A DNA stretch of 64,000 bases from Gnetum montanum (GCA_015680685.1 MNCI01023457.1:1279654-1343653), one strand, 5' to 3'. Positions 11,006-22,802 are shown, counted from the first letter of the stretch. A program made the numbers and translations. The notes: generated by a model not told the origin, from the sequence alone.

Positions 11006-11893
11006 TCATAATAGATGTTGCATGGGACTCAATTTATCCATCATTCTTTTGATAAAGAGTCTGATGAATTGTAGTCTACCTTGGAGGCCACATAGTCTGG
11101 TGAGGTTTCTTGGTGGTTGTATATTGGTTATTGCTTTAACCGTATCAGGATCTACTTGTATCCCTATTTTGAAGACTAGGAAACCAAGCATTTTGCCCAT
11201 TTTGACGCCAAAAACACATTTCTTTGGGTTGAGTCTAAGGTCATATTTGAGACAATGTTTAAGCACTAAGTCCAGATCTTTTGCACGTTGTTCAGTTTTT
11301 TTAGATTTGACCACAATGTCGTCAACATAATCATTAAGAAAATTAAGCATGTAATCACTAAATATGTACGTCATTACTTGCTGATATGTGGCACCTACAT
11401 TTTTAAGATCAAATGACATCATCATATAATAGAATGTGCCCCAAGATGTCATGAAAGTTATCCTAAGTTGATGTTCTAGATTGATTCTTATTTGATTATA
11501 GCCCAAAAATCCATCCATGAAGGACAATAGTGCATGCCCAACAGTCATGTCAATAAGTTGATCAATGCTAGGTAATGAGAAATCATCCTTTATAGTGGCT
11601 ACATTGAGGTCATGAAAGTTGATGCATATGCATATACTACTATTCTTTTTGGGGACTACAATAATTTTTAATACCCAATCGGAATAATCAACGACTCAGA
11701 TGAAACCGGCTTAATAGAGCTTTGTGATTTTAACACGGACTGCTAACACCACTTCGAGTCTAACCTTTCATGCTTTTTGTTTTACTGGTTTAATTTTTTC
11801 ATCAAGGATAATGTTGTGTTGGACGATTTGGGGATCTAATCTTGGCATGTCAATATATGACCATGCGAATGTTTTTATGTGTTCTTTTAACAC
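11006..11893 (-). pseudogene. reverse transcriptase of the 19-kb element
   Basis: The longest uninterrupted part is 180 codons (11548-11006). It shows LSFMDGFLGYNQIRI, TSWGTFYYMMMSFDLKN, the active site DYVDDIVVKS, LNPKKCVFGVKMGKMLGFLV and GLQGRLQFIRLFI. Upstream, at 11560-11890, the frame continues with the N-terminal RT block (VVPKKNSSICICINFHDLN) interrupted by stops. It copies element RNA into DNA together with the two RNase H domains. It is the best preserved domain in the element. Confidence 0.92.
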
Positions 11894-12208
11894 CTAGGTG
11901 ATGTCACCTATGAGTTGTGAGTTTAGTAAGATGCTTAATTTCAATGTTCTAGCTTCACCATTGATTGTGGTAATAGGGATTTCAACCAGAGGATCTTCAG
12001 TGATATTGTTAGCTTCTAGATCTAGAGTTTTAGCCATGTTTTTAGGCCAGTATGAGGTCTCTTGAGTGGAGGCTATCGAATCGGTATAGGTGGATGGATT
12101 TAGATCCAAGGATTCTAGGTTGATCATCCTCTCTACCTCCCCGTATAGTTCACTGAGAGACAATGTTGAAAGAATATTCTTGGTGGCCATGGTGCTCACT
12201 CCTACCAA
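11894..12208 (-). pseudogene. pol N-terminal linker upstream of RT
   Basis: A 104-codon open stretch in the same frame as RT begins with MVGVSTMATKN and ends LNSQLIGDIT; the last part leads into the KEHIKTFAWSYIDMP wording found just before RT in plant gypsy pol. No catalytic motif is seen. It marks the place where pol coding stops and the antisense block begins. Confidence 0.65.
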
Positions 12209-12315
12209 TTTAAAATGGGAGCGAAGTAAGAGACATCCTTTTGGTAAGAGAATTACAAAGTGTAAATGAACACAGGGTAATCAACAAAATTAGAAGACAC
12301 GACGACATAGTCGTG

Positions 12316-12345
12316 GTAGTTTAAGGCCATACTGGGCCATTAATG
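12316..12345 (+). repeat. border copy of the TAGTTTA repeat word (pol side of the antisense block)
   Basis: The sequence GGTAGTTTAAGGCCATACTG matches the words in 18505-18780 (for example GGTAGTTTAACATCATTTTA). The two sites bracket the antisense gene block. Confidence 0.6.
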
Positions 12346-14459
12346 TTGACTTACACTATTTCTAAATTTTAAATTTTGAATTTTTGAGTGAACAATAAGA
12401 TTGTAGGGATTTATGATCTTTACAAATGTTTATATATGTTTATTTTTTTTATTTTTGATTTTTCATCACTTTCCTCCTTTTTTCACAAGAAATTTTGGGC
12501 CTCATTTCGGGAAGTTGGAATGACAAGGAACGTTAGGCAAACACAAGGCAAAGATGGCTTGAACAACATGTGTAATTAAAATAAGAAGAGGAACTAAAAT
12601 AAAAGGCCCAAAAATTAAATAAATTAAATAAATTACCAAGAGGGGGATAAGAAAGAAATTTTTTTAAATAGGAGGCCTCATTTCTGTTAACGTGAATTGT
12701 TGGAACTTGAAGGATAGCATGACCAGAGTGTAATGCAAGCCCAGGTGTTAGCATCAGCGTCAGCGTGATCATGAAAGAGAAGAGCAGGGGGAAGGCAACT
12801 AGGGGTAAGGGGAAGGCAATCGAGGACAAGGGAAGGAAACATGCAGCCCTGGCGTTCATGGAGGAGAGTGAAGAGCTCCTCCAAGGTCTCCCCCAAGTTA
12901 GGATTCTGATGTGGAAGAAGGCCCTACACAGGTAAATTCTTTGCCTCCAATTTTTCTCTGGTATTTCTACAAATAGTCTTACCTAAGTGATAATTTTTTG
13001 CTATTAGTTTGGGTTTTGGGATTGCAATTTTGAATGAACACGAGTTTGGGACATAAGTGCATGGGTTGAGTTTTTAGTTTCCTTGGTGTTCTAGCCGTAG
13101 GGTTTCTGGCCGTAGGGAGAGTTAGCATGAATGTAGGGAGGATCGATTTTTTAATTTTCCTACCATGTGAGCTACATTTTTGGGAGGCATTGACATCAAT
13201 CATTATCGTGGTTGCCAATGTCTTGGGCAGCGTAAGCTGAAAATGAAGGGTTATGGGGCAAGGTAGCGTGAGCTGTGAATTTGGGCTTTTGGGCTTCCTT
13301 GGATATTTGTGTTCCTATCTTCCTTAGCAGTGTGACTGTCTAACCCTCTTTGGCATTGTGACTACAAATTCTAGCCTAAAGGTAGCAGGGTGACCTGCAA
13401 ATTTTTGGCCTTAGGCCAGAGCAACGTGAGCTACAAATTTTCTGTTTTCAAGCCCCTAGGCCATAAGGTTTTTAGCCTTCTTAACAGCATGAATGTCCTA
13501 CAAATTTTGGCAACGTGGTTTTCTACAAATTTTCAATTTTTTGTAGCATGAGTGTCCTACCCTTATTTGTAGTGTGATTATCAATTTTTAATTTTTGAGC
13601 AGGAAATGGCCACCATTCCAGGGAAATGTTAGCATGATTTTTAGGTCTTCATGGAAGCATAAGCCTAGGGTTCTCTACAGCTAGATTTTTAGGGGGGGAA
13701 GGGCCTTAACATGAGTGCAAGGGGAATTGCAAAGCTTGTTTCTTTCATTTGCAGTAGGGACTGTGTTGGAAGAACATCTGCTTACGCTACCTGCAGCATG
13801 AGCTGCGTTACTAGGGAGGTTCCCTTAGCTATTATCTTGCTAGGCTTAGGTAGCGGCAATCCATCCTTTTCCTTTGTGTGTGTACGGGTAATTGCCCATT
13901 GGGTTTGGCTTCTTGGAAATGTGAACATAGGGTTATCGGGGAGACAATGTGATTTTATCGAACAAGCTTAGTGTCTCAGCGTGACCTCCTCCAAGTGTGA
14001 GTCACTTGAGAGGTAAGCGGTTCTAGTGTGAGCTAAAATGTGGGATGCTAGCATGAGTGTTGGGGATGAATGGCCAACATGACTTACTGGAGGGAAGGCA
14101 CAATGTGACCTTCTAGAGGGAAGGCCCAACATGACCTTCTGGAGGGAAGGCCCAGCATGAGTTTGGAATTTGAGGATGCACGTTGTTTGTGAGATGCCCA
14201 TTACTTGCTAGTTTCCATGTTAATATCGTTTATTTTTTTTCTAAGACAAATGTCTAAGACTCATTTGGGTAAAAGTCTATGTTTCATGAATTTATTGTGA
14301 AGTGTATTTTAATGTACCCCAATGAGGATCAGATATACTAAATAGATATTGGTGTTCTTGTCTCATGGGGTGAGATATTTTTTTATGTGATTTTTTAGTT
14401 TTATGTGATGTTGATCTATTGTTAGTTCTTGGATTTTTCACTTACCCAATGTTTCGGTT
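12346..14459 (+). promoter_or_regulatory. 5' region of the antisense gene, dense in GYGTGASC words
   Basis: No protein match is seen. The word AGCATGAGC/AGCGTGACC and close relatives recur roughly every 40-80 bases from about 12715 to 14170 (for example near 12765, 13268, 13430, 13797, 13978 and 14053). The same word fills the LTRs and the leader of the element. Its position upstream of the antisense gene suggests promoter or repeat-derived leader sequence; that is inference. Confidence 0.4.
14075..14160 (+). repeat. 26-bp tandem repeat, 3.3 copies
   Basis: Units at 14075, 14101 and 14127 read CAACATGACCTTCTGGAGGG followed by AAGGCC, with a partial fourth unit. Each contains one copy of the CATGACC word that is spread through the element. 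Confidence 0.85.
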
Positions 14460-17400
14460 ATGTGCAAGGGACCTAAATCTTCTCTTCTCTTCATTGAGCT
14501 TGTCAATGTGCTTACTTGGTTTAGCCCCCTTGGGCCAAACACACCTCCCTATGACATGCGAATTGGGCCCCATGTAATATGGTTTTGTCCCGGTGCTAGT
14601 TCATTCTTGTCATTTATACTGCAAAATTTTAGTGTTGTCATATGGTCTCATCTAAGTAAACAGATGGCTCATGATATTATTGAGACCGTTTTTCGTGGGC
14701 CTACACAAGACATACTAGCCTTTATCACCGATATCAAGGAGGAACCTTTTAGAGTTGAGGGAGGCCCTGCTGAGGGTCCTAGATCCACTCGTCCTTTAAC
14801 TTGTGTGTGGGAGCTGTCAGCCTATAGTCATTATAATAGTAGTAACACACTTTTTCTGGCCCTCCGTGTGCATACTTTATTTCAGAACCCACCCAGGACA
14901 GTATATAAAGTGGACAAGTATGCTCCTTTGTGTCTTACTTTAACTTGTGATTTCTTTTTAGTTTTATGTCATCATCTAAATGTGAATGTTTTTTTCCTAT
15001 GTAGACCCTATTTTGATGAACATGGGATGCGTGATGATGATGGTGGCCTTGCTTTAATGTGCACAATGCTAGAGATGTTTATGGCAGGCCCCATTCTTTG
15101 TGCTGCAATGTTAGACTAGACAAAGATGGCCCTTGCTGACTCCCATAGGCAATTTTCAAGATCCTTTGAGCATTTCCAGGCTCGTAGTTGGTTACAAAAG
15201 GATTGGTCTCCTAATGGACCAATTCTTCCTCAAAGGATCAATCCTACACCCACCTCACCTTCACTAGTCACAGATGGTAAGTGACTGCACCTTAGACTCC
15301 ATTTTCCTTTTTTGTTGCATCATTGTGTGTCATATCCCTTTTCTAACTTTTTTCTCTATGTTTTTATTTTATAGCATTCATCCCCTTTGAAGAAGTTACT
15401 ATTACTATAGGGCGTACTGAGGCTACACTTTATACAAAGTATGGGGAGGTAGAGAAATCACAAAAGTGGTTACAGAAGTGAGCTTCTGATTTGATTATTT
15501 GTCGTCTCACCCGAGCTGATTTGATGGACCTATTTACAGCCTTGACTCCTAGCATTCTAACTACTGAGATGGTTACGATTGTTGACTCTTTCAGTGGTGA
15601 TGCTTCTCGTTTTACCATACGAGTTCGGGGAGTAAAGGTATCATTCCACCTAACCACTAAGTTTCTTTCTAATCTTTTTAGTGTTCCCATGAATGGTGCC
15701 ATGGTAGCCATGGAGACGGATAGGTCATAAGGGATCTTGAGTAGTGGTTAGGTTTGTCTAAGGGCCCTAAGGAATTTGCCATGCGAGAGGATACCCAATC
15801 GATGGAAGTGAACTTTTTGTATCCTCTCTTTCAAGCACAGGTGTTCCAAAAATCTCTTTCTCAAGGGAGAAACCTTAGGATCGAGTCTGCATGTGTGATG
15901 CATGCGATTTTGGAAATAAGCATGCAATACAATTGGGAAAAATTTCTAAGATTTGGCCTTCATGGGGAAATTATCAGGTTACATTCAAGCATCCATGCAA
16001 AATCCCACTTCACCTTTGCTTTCTTTGTGGGATACCTACGCAGCTTTGCTAAATTTCTAGTAGTTCATGAGGACAACCACTATATTTTGAGAGATCATTA
16101 ACAATTATCCCACCCTTGGATTTGCCACTTATATAGCACCACTAGATCCCAAGACCCACTGGAAGACATTGAGGAGTCTGTATCGGTTACTAGTAGAGGT
16201 ATGGCCACCCGTTCTCATCATTCCCATGATAGCTTGGGATTGGAACCGCCTAGGCTATGTGCATCTATTAAGAGGGCTTAATGCTTAATTAGGGAGACTG
16301 TTGGAAAGTCCAAGGCAAAGGTGAAAAGGAAGGAATGTGTAAAGGAATTTGCCCTAGATGTGAGACCCCCAAGGGTAAAGAAGATACAGTTTATACTGCT
16401 AGTTCAGGGTAAGTGGTTTGTTTCCTTGTTATGTATTTGATTTTTTGGTTTATATGCTATGGGATGTACCTATGAGCTATATCATACTAACTTTAAGGTT
16501 CTGGTGTTATTTTAGAGGAAATTCTAGAGAAAGAGAGAGAGGTCATAGCTCCGATACCTGAGGAGGAAGGAAAAGAAAAGGAAGCAATCGAAGGAGAGAT
16601 TCTTGCCTCACAAGAGAAGGAGGGGACAAGCAATGTGGGAATGAAGCTTGGAAGCCTTGGATGCACTTAGGCATTCAAGTAATGAAAGGGATGTCCTTGA
16701 TGGTTTCTTTGATGGATCTTTGTAGCTTGGTGATCCACCCAAGCTAGACAACTAAGGTCTTTTTGGTATGTTCCTGTTTAGCTCAATCTATATTCTATGT
16801 ATTTTAATTTTTATGTGTTGTCCTTAATTATTTTGACTATTTTTGGGTAGATGCTGAAATTCCTGAGGCACCAATATCCCGAGAAGTGATGTTAGGATTG
16901 CAAGTTCCAATTGAAGAAACCTCCCCTTCTTGTCCCACATCAACTAACCCATTGAGGCCATGGCTTGAGATTCCTAGAAAAATGGATTTTGTTATAGGCA
17001 TCGTTAATGAGGTGGTCACCTGCTTACAAGAAACTCATCTAGAACTAGGTGTGTGCACATTACATGTCATGCTAAGTGTCTGGTTTTACTATGTTTCTTT
17101 GTGTTTATTTTTGATCATGCCTAATTTATGTGTGCACTTGTAGGTGCCAAACTCTAGTGGGATCCTTCTGAAGCTATCCACATTAATGCTCTCCCTAAGT
17201 TACCAGGGGATATTGAGCAAGTCCCAAGAAAGATCTACGATGTGGTTTCTGGTTGCATCATACAGAATGCCAAGATAGTTTGGACTTTAAGGCATTCGAC
17301 TGAGTATCTATGGGATGAGGTTCACACATTGAAGGAGACACTAGCAAAAGAGAGAGAGGAGAAAAGGGATCTCCAGTCCCATTATGACTTTGCTACTGCT

Positions 17401-18139
17401 AGGTTGTCTGGTGATAGCACATGGTGCTCATCTGAAATCACCTATGCACATTATTCGATGATTTTAAATAGTAAGGTGCAGGCTACACTGGACTTAGTAG
17501 AACAAAGAGCACATATTGATTTATTGAATAGGAAGTGTCAAGATTGGAAATCCTTCACTGCCAAAGTACAGAAGTGGGGCCAATACCAAAAGGACCACAA
17601 GCATCAGTACAAGAAATGGTTGAAGGAAGAGTCAGTTGAATGTCATTGGGCTGAGATGTTCATGGATGGGTTAGGTTTGCAACCTTCTTATGATAGGTTT
17701 GTCAAGTGCATTGAGGTCAAGGGATCTCTAGAGAGAACGATTACCACTACCTCTGGGGAGACTGCGATAGGCGTGTTTTCTCTTGAGTGCCCTAGTTGGA
17801 CCCTAGTGGACAAAGGCAAAGCACTTGCTGGCATTGATCTTGGCTTGGAGGAGGATTGGGCAAATGTGCCCAAGAAGGAGATTCTGTGGCATTTGGAGAC
17901 CAACTTAGGGCCTTCCTCACTTGTGAGTGTTTTATTGTGACATTTATTTTTGTATGATTTTATTGTTTTCATTGTTAGTGTTACTATTTTTCTAATTTTT
18001 ATGACTTGCTTTATTACCCTTACCTATTTTGTTTTTTTTTTCTGTTTTCTATTTGTAGGGACATATTAATGATGGAGCTGGCCCTAGTGGAGTAGGAGTA
18101 GATGATGAAGAGGATCTTGGGGATCAGCCCCATCCATGA
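14460..18139 (+). pseudogene. antisense multi-exon gene with an FCP1/NIF-like pseudophosphatase domain, carried by the 19-kb element
   Basis: It lies between protease and RT, opposite to gag-pol. Proposed exons: 14460-14929, 15005-15276, 15375-16408, 16516-16765, 16851-17048, 17144-17922 and 18059-18139 (TGA). Introns are short and GT-AG, three with GTAAGT or GTGAGT donors; intron 3 has TACTAAC at 16485 upstream of its acceptor. Exon 1 reads LLFIELVNVLT, CPGASSFLSFILQNFSVVIW and YNSSNTLFLALRVHTLFQNP. Exon 2 begins PYFDEHG. These follow the FCP1-homology (HAD phosphatase) fold, but the DxDx(T/V) nucleophile motif and the later Asp-Asp pair are replaced, so no phosphatase activity is expected. 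Exon 3 has VRGVKVSFHLTTKFLSNLFS and IRLHSSIHAKSHFTFAFFVG, like plant transposon ORF domains. Exon 6 is Lys/Glu-rich and coiled-coil-like. Several stops (for example TAG 15117, TGA 15479) fit single transitions. The true first exon may lie further upstream, since an AG precedes 14469. Confidence 0.75.
16409..16515 (+). other. best-preserved intron of the antisense gene
   Basis: It starts GTAAGTGG, contains the consensus branch site TACTAAC at 16485-16491 about 24 bases before the acceptor, and ends in TTATTTTAG. The 107-bp length and T-rich body are typical of a short plant intron. Exon 4 resumes with a Glu/Lys-rich frame (EEILEKERE). Confidence 0.7.
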
Positions 18140-18504
18140 GCTTTGCATTAATCAGGCTTAAGTCATTAAGTGTTTTTAGAGTTTTGGATGTTTGATGGAA
18201 TGTATAAAGACTGATGTAATGACTTGGATTTAATTGTGGTATAAAATGGTTGCATTTTTTTCGTTACTTTGCTATTCTATGTATATATATATATATTATT
18301 TTTTATGTTTTTCATTGTTTTTCTCTGTTTTCTCGAGTATATTATGAACATGTGCATGTAACTAAAGGTAGCATAAATTTCTAAAATGTAAGGAAAAACG
18401 TAAGGTAAATATTTGAAAAATAAGGCAATTACTGTGCATGAATCTAAATTATAACTTGTAACTTGTAAACAAAAGTTCAATGTAAAATGATGGGAGTTCG
18501 TGAA
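18140..18504 (+). other. 3' flank of the antisense gene
   Basis: AT-rich sequence without coding blocks. A (TA)n run occurs at about 18282-18297. No exact AATAAA signal was seen; a 3' end would be expected here. Confidence 0.4.
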
Positions 18505-18780
18505 TCTGTAACTCGTTGGCTCTAGTTTAAAGCCATTTCAGGCTGGGTACATCAGTTTAGAGTCATGATGGACTGTTGCATCTGTTGTTAAAGAGAGAAA
18601 TAATTTCTAGTTTTATGCCATGGTGGGCCAAAGGTAGTAACGTTTTTAGAAAGTTTTAAAAGGAACTGGCCATTTCTGACCGTGGCTAGTTTAATGTCAT
18701 TGTGGATGTTTGTTGGCCATTTAACGTCATACTGGACGATCGGTAGTTTAACATCATTTTAGACATTTCATAGTTTAATT
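18505..18780. repeat. TAGTTTA..GTCAT..GGAC repeats (gag-protease side of the antisense block)
   Basis: Six or more diverged copies are present, with words such as TCAGTTTAGAGTCATGATGG, TAGTTTAATGTCATTGTGGA, TTTAACGTCATACTGGACGA and TAGTTTAACATCATTTTAGA. They match the arrays at 8155-8394 and the single copy at 12316. Confidence 0.72.
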
Positions 18781-19536
18781 CTATTTATTAAGTTGCTTTT
18801 TGATCCTTTGTAGTTTAACATGTGGGGTTGAGCATGCAGGTAAGATTTTATACTCACCTTCTCCTTCATTGGTGATATCAAAGGGTAATTCTAACCAAGA
18901 GACATCAGTAGGGATGGCGCCTATGTTTGTATTGTCTAGTGTTTCTTTAGTTTCAGAACGATTAGGAGTTAATGTTGGATTTATGTTTTGAAGTATGCTC
19001 ATGGTTCCTTGCTTAGGCTCAGTGAATTCAATTTTTGATTCTTGATTCACTCTAGGGTGTGAGGAAGTAGGTGGTACTATTGTGTCTCCATATATGATGA
19101 TCTCACCACCCTCGTAAGGTAGGTGGATCTCCTAATGGATTGGCGAGGATACAACTTTAAGTTGAGCTAGCCAGGGATGCCCTAGGATCAGATTAAATCC
19201 TAGCATTTCATCGACTACTATGAATTTAGCTGATGTAGGGAATTGGTCCCTAGCTATGAAATCCAAGGTAACTATACCTCTCACTCCAACACAGGAACCA
19301 CTAAAGGATTTTAGGAAAGAAGTTGTCATGGGCTGTATTTGTTCGGTAAGTCCTAGTTTTTTGATGATGGAAAAAAGTATTACATTGGTTGCCACACCAT
19401 CATCGACATGCACCCTACGTATCTTGAAATGATTAACCTGTATCGTTATGAACATAGGGGTTGTAGTAACTTCTCCTATTTTCACATCTAGCTTAATGTA
19501 TTTAGTGTGAAACTCTAGGGATGTACTCTTTGATTC
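18781..19536 (-). pseudogene. retropepsin-type protease region of the 19-kb element
   Basis: It is in the same frame as gag. The active-site region reads RRVHVDDGVATNVILFSIIK, keeping the catalytic Asp (the family usual is VDGGxxxN). Further on it reads VVDEMLGFNLILGHPWLAQL, the C-terminal ILGxPW block, then VVSSPIH, a stop, and EIHLPYEGGEIIIYGD. After the protease an extra stretch (19050-18781) ends ACSTPHVKLQRIKKQLNK at a stop. The same wording (NLILGR, VSSPIH, EIHLSYEDGEIMIHGD) is found at 50830-50945 in the second Tat-like element. The enzyme would cut the Gag-Pol polyprotein. Confidence 0.85.
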
Positions 19537-22092
19537 CTAAGGTTGTGTAGACAATACCACATCAATGGATGGTTTATTTGCAGGAAGGTCCTCACTTACA
19601 AGGACCGAAGTTAACATACGCATGAGAGCTTCTCGATGTACTGGTGAAGTCATTACTAGATCATACATGCTTAAAGAAGTATTTTTTTTCAAAGCTTGTG
19701 TGACCTGGGTCAGTGCATTTGCTAGGTCTTTATCATTTGGAGCACCCTTGTCTGTAGAGATTTGGTCCATTTGACCCAACATTCATATTTCCCGTGGAGG
19801 GGTTTTTACTGAAGATGTTGGGTTTGGAACATGACTTGTGACATTATCCTCGTTTTGATGACTTGTACTAGGCTCATTAATGGGTGAACCCATGGGAACA
19901 ACATTTAGTCGTGTTGGCTTTGGTGGTCCCAATTTGCATCGATGGTTTTCCCTTTCCAAATGTTCTCTTGTTAGTCTATCGACAAGACGTTCTCGCAAAG
20001 GTCACGGGGGAAAGAAGGTGGGTTGTGTATCAAGGCGTTTTGGCACCCAGATCATAAAGGGAGTGGGTCAATTTTTAGATGGTGTGGTTGTGGCTACAAC
20101 AGAAGGAGGTACATGAATGATGAATGGTTTTGATGGTGTGGGGGATGTGCATATGATGAAAGGGATTTGAGGATGTGTTGGAATAGGTGTGTTCTCTGGA
20201 GGCCTGCGAATGACAAAAGGTTTTCAAGGAATGTATTTTCTGTATTTCATATCGATAGTATTAATCACATATGATGCATCATTGGTATTGAGAGGATCCT
20301 TGTAGACCCCCATGGATTGCTTTTTGGGTCTTACTGGGTTTGCCTCGTTGAATACTACTTCACCCCTATCAATCATGCATTGTATATTCTGTTTCAACAT
20401 AAAGCAGTAATCAGTCCCATGAACACACCTTTGGTGATATTCACAAGACCTATCCAACCTAAAGCCTTTTGGAATGGGGGGGTTCGTTGGCTATTGCTAA
20501 GCTGGATTTTTGGCCAATTCACAAAATAGATTGTGTCTTTGAGAGGCCACAGGAGACATTTATTTATGTTGAATTACCCTGACCTTTAGAAGTTGATCAA
20601 GCAATTGTGAAGGCTTCATTAGCAATGGTGTGTATTGAGTGGGGTCTTTTCTTTTGAAGGTACAAGCATGACCTGTGTTGTTGTTAATATTTAATAGGAG
20701 TGGGTGTGGTTCTTTCATAGCTGTTTGGGACAACAAGTTGTTTTCCTTTTTGTCTTAGATATCTAGGTCATGTTGTTTTGGCCACTGCTGCTACTATTGT
20801 TTTGGATTTATCTTTCATCGTATGTAGGCTGGGTCATTACTTGTTTGTGCTGCTGCTTCTATGTCTTTGATTTGAATGAATTCTTGGCTCAATGTGCAGG
20901 CTTTCAAGTAGTAAGGTTTTAACTTAATAAATTCATTCACAACCACCTTAAGAATGGTAAGCAAATATGTTTTAGGGATGGGTTCATGACGTTCATTCAA
21001 GGCTACACTCCACCTTTGGATAAATTTCTGTGTTGGCTCAAGCAGCACTTTTTTAATTTGAATCAAGCTATCTAACGTAGCTTTAGGTTTTAGATTGTAC
21101 TTGAAATGGGTGACAAAGTGATACAACAAATCCTCTAGGGAAGATATGGAGCTACAAGGTAAGGCTCAGTACCAGTTTAAGGCTTTTCCTGTTAAGGACA
21201 TAGCAAAAACATGCAGAATTACATGGGGCCATGCTTGAAGCAAAAAAATTTCGATTTGAAATGCCACTAGGTGGGCATTTGGGTCTCCCTCTCCATTGTA
21301 CTTGGTCAGCTAGGGTAATGAGACTCCCTTTGGCAAGGTTAAGGGTGGAACTAAGGGGTCAATTGGATCATGTTGATAGAAATCTAGTACCTTGACCTCC
21401 TCAGTGTTCATAGTTTTAATACATTTTAATTCTTATGCCAAGGAGTGCATCATTTTTTATGTGTCTGCCCATTCTTGGATGGTAGGCAAACCAGTGGATT
21501 AAGCTGATTGTGGATGATAATTATTCAATTATTTCATTGTTTGTGGAAAGAGAGATTGTTGGACTAACATTTGTTGTGGTGGGATGGTATTCAAGACTAA
21601 GACTATCGGTGGAACCCACTGCCTAGCCACATTTTGTGAAGTAACACCCTAAACGTGTTGGGTTGGAGTAATCAATGATGCCCCATGGATTTGCAGCTAA
21701 GGTATATAATGGGTGGATGTGGAACCTGGTATGACCGATGGCATTCCAATTACTTGATGTTGAAAGATCAACCCTACATTATTTTGGGGAGGGAGTTGTT
21801 GGGGTTGTACTTGCGGGGGTACAATGGAAGTCGATGCATCAGAGTGAAGTTTATTGAGCACAGAGGAGATAGGAATGGAAGCAGGTACCTCTTGTTGGGA
21901 AAATGGTGCCTGAGTGTTTGTGGACGAAGGGGGAAGCATAGTTTCTTCTAGAAAAGGGTGTAATAATGGGTTTGTATAGGCATGGGGACTAACAGTGTGG
22001 TAGGAATCTCCATGTTTAGATTGGGCTGCAAAATCATCTTCCTCATCTTGAGGTTGTATTGGCAGTAGCTGTAAGGCTTGACTTCTATCCAT
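19537..22092 (-). pseudogene. gag of the 19-kb element
   Basis: The start ATG at 22092 opens a Pro/Gln-rich N-terminus (22092-21697). The gag core at 21129-20815 reads FIQRWSVALNERHEPIPKTY and YYLKACTLSQEFIQIKDIEA. A Cys/His segment follows at 20457-20370 (CEYHQRCVHGTDYC, then LKQNIQCMIDRGEV), typical of Tat/Ogre Gag. All open pieces from 22092 to 18781 lie in one frame, so about 1100 codons are interrupted by stop codons but not by a net frameshift. The core is closely related to 49330-49530 in the second Tat-like element (FIQRWNEILNEILEPISNTL). Confidence 0.82.
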
Positions 22093-22783
22093 GAGAAGGT
22101 AGGATATGAGTTTATGATGGTTTTCAGATAGTGGAATTATTTCAAATGCTAAAGGAATGAACTCACATCCTCCTTTGTGGATAAATTCATATTCTCGCTT
22201 CGCTTCCCTCTCTATATGGTCGATAGGTAGGTTGGTTTGGATTTTGACATAGATGAAGTTATACTCTTTGGGTTTAAGAGTCGCACAAGTAGGGCCTTTT
22301 CCCTATAGCCTGAGTAACTGGCATGTAGGGCCTTGGGAATTTATGTTTCCAATAATGGTTATGGATTCTATAGCAGTCACAGGGTTTGAAGTTTCGGCCC
22401 CAAAGTCAGAGATCGGCAGTGTTACCGGGTTGATTTGGGAGGATTCCATGATGAATGTGGGCAAAGTGGGCTAGATGAGTTGGATTGCAAGCAATCGCAG
22501 CATGACTAACAGTAGTGTGACTAACCACATGAGAAGTACTTGTAGCATGACAAATAGTGTGTCACCAAAAGTAGCATGTCCTGACAAACAACGTGACGTA
22601 ACTCATAGCATGTGCAACTGGCTTCAACATGAGCAAGCTCAGCGTGCATGACAAAGTCAGCATGAGCAAGCTCAGCATGCGTGACAAAGTCAGTGTGAGC
22701 AAGCTTAGCATGTGTGAGCCAATTTGAGTTTCAGCATTTGGCAGCATTAGTTGGGTACTTTTCGACTAGATGATAAACAAGGT
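22093..22783 (-). other. 5' leader of the 19-kb element
   Basis: Non-coding stretch between the PBS and gag. Its right half is full of the CATGAC/GTGTGAC words. An open frame on the minus strand (22747-22562) with an 11-residue repeat simply follows the 33-bp tandem repeat. Confidence 0.55.
22611..22712. repeat. 33-bp tandem repeat, 3 copies
   Basis: Units CAGCATGAGCAAGCTCAGCA followed by TGCGTGACAAAGT are repeated three times head to tail. They carry the GCGTGAC/GCATGAG word found in the LTRs and near the antisense gene. Confidence 0.85.
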
Positions 22784-22802
22784 GGTCCTCCTTCTAGGGC
22801 CA
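22784..22802 (-). other. primer binding site
   Basis: Six bases inside the 5' LTR, the minus strand reads TGGCCCTAGAAGGAGGACC, starting with the TGG that pairs to a tRNA CCA end. The same 19-mer, with two changes, stands at 47294-47312 in the second Tat-like element. I cannot name the tRNA with confidence. Confidence 0.7.

Noticed and set aside
12533-12896. Overlapping minus-strand open frames of 108 and 69 codons
   Set aside because: No recognisable domain; they lie in the 5' region of the antisense gene and are antisense to it; wording is low in complexity.
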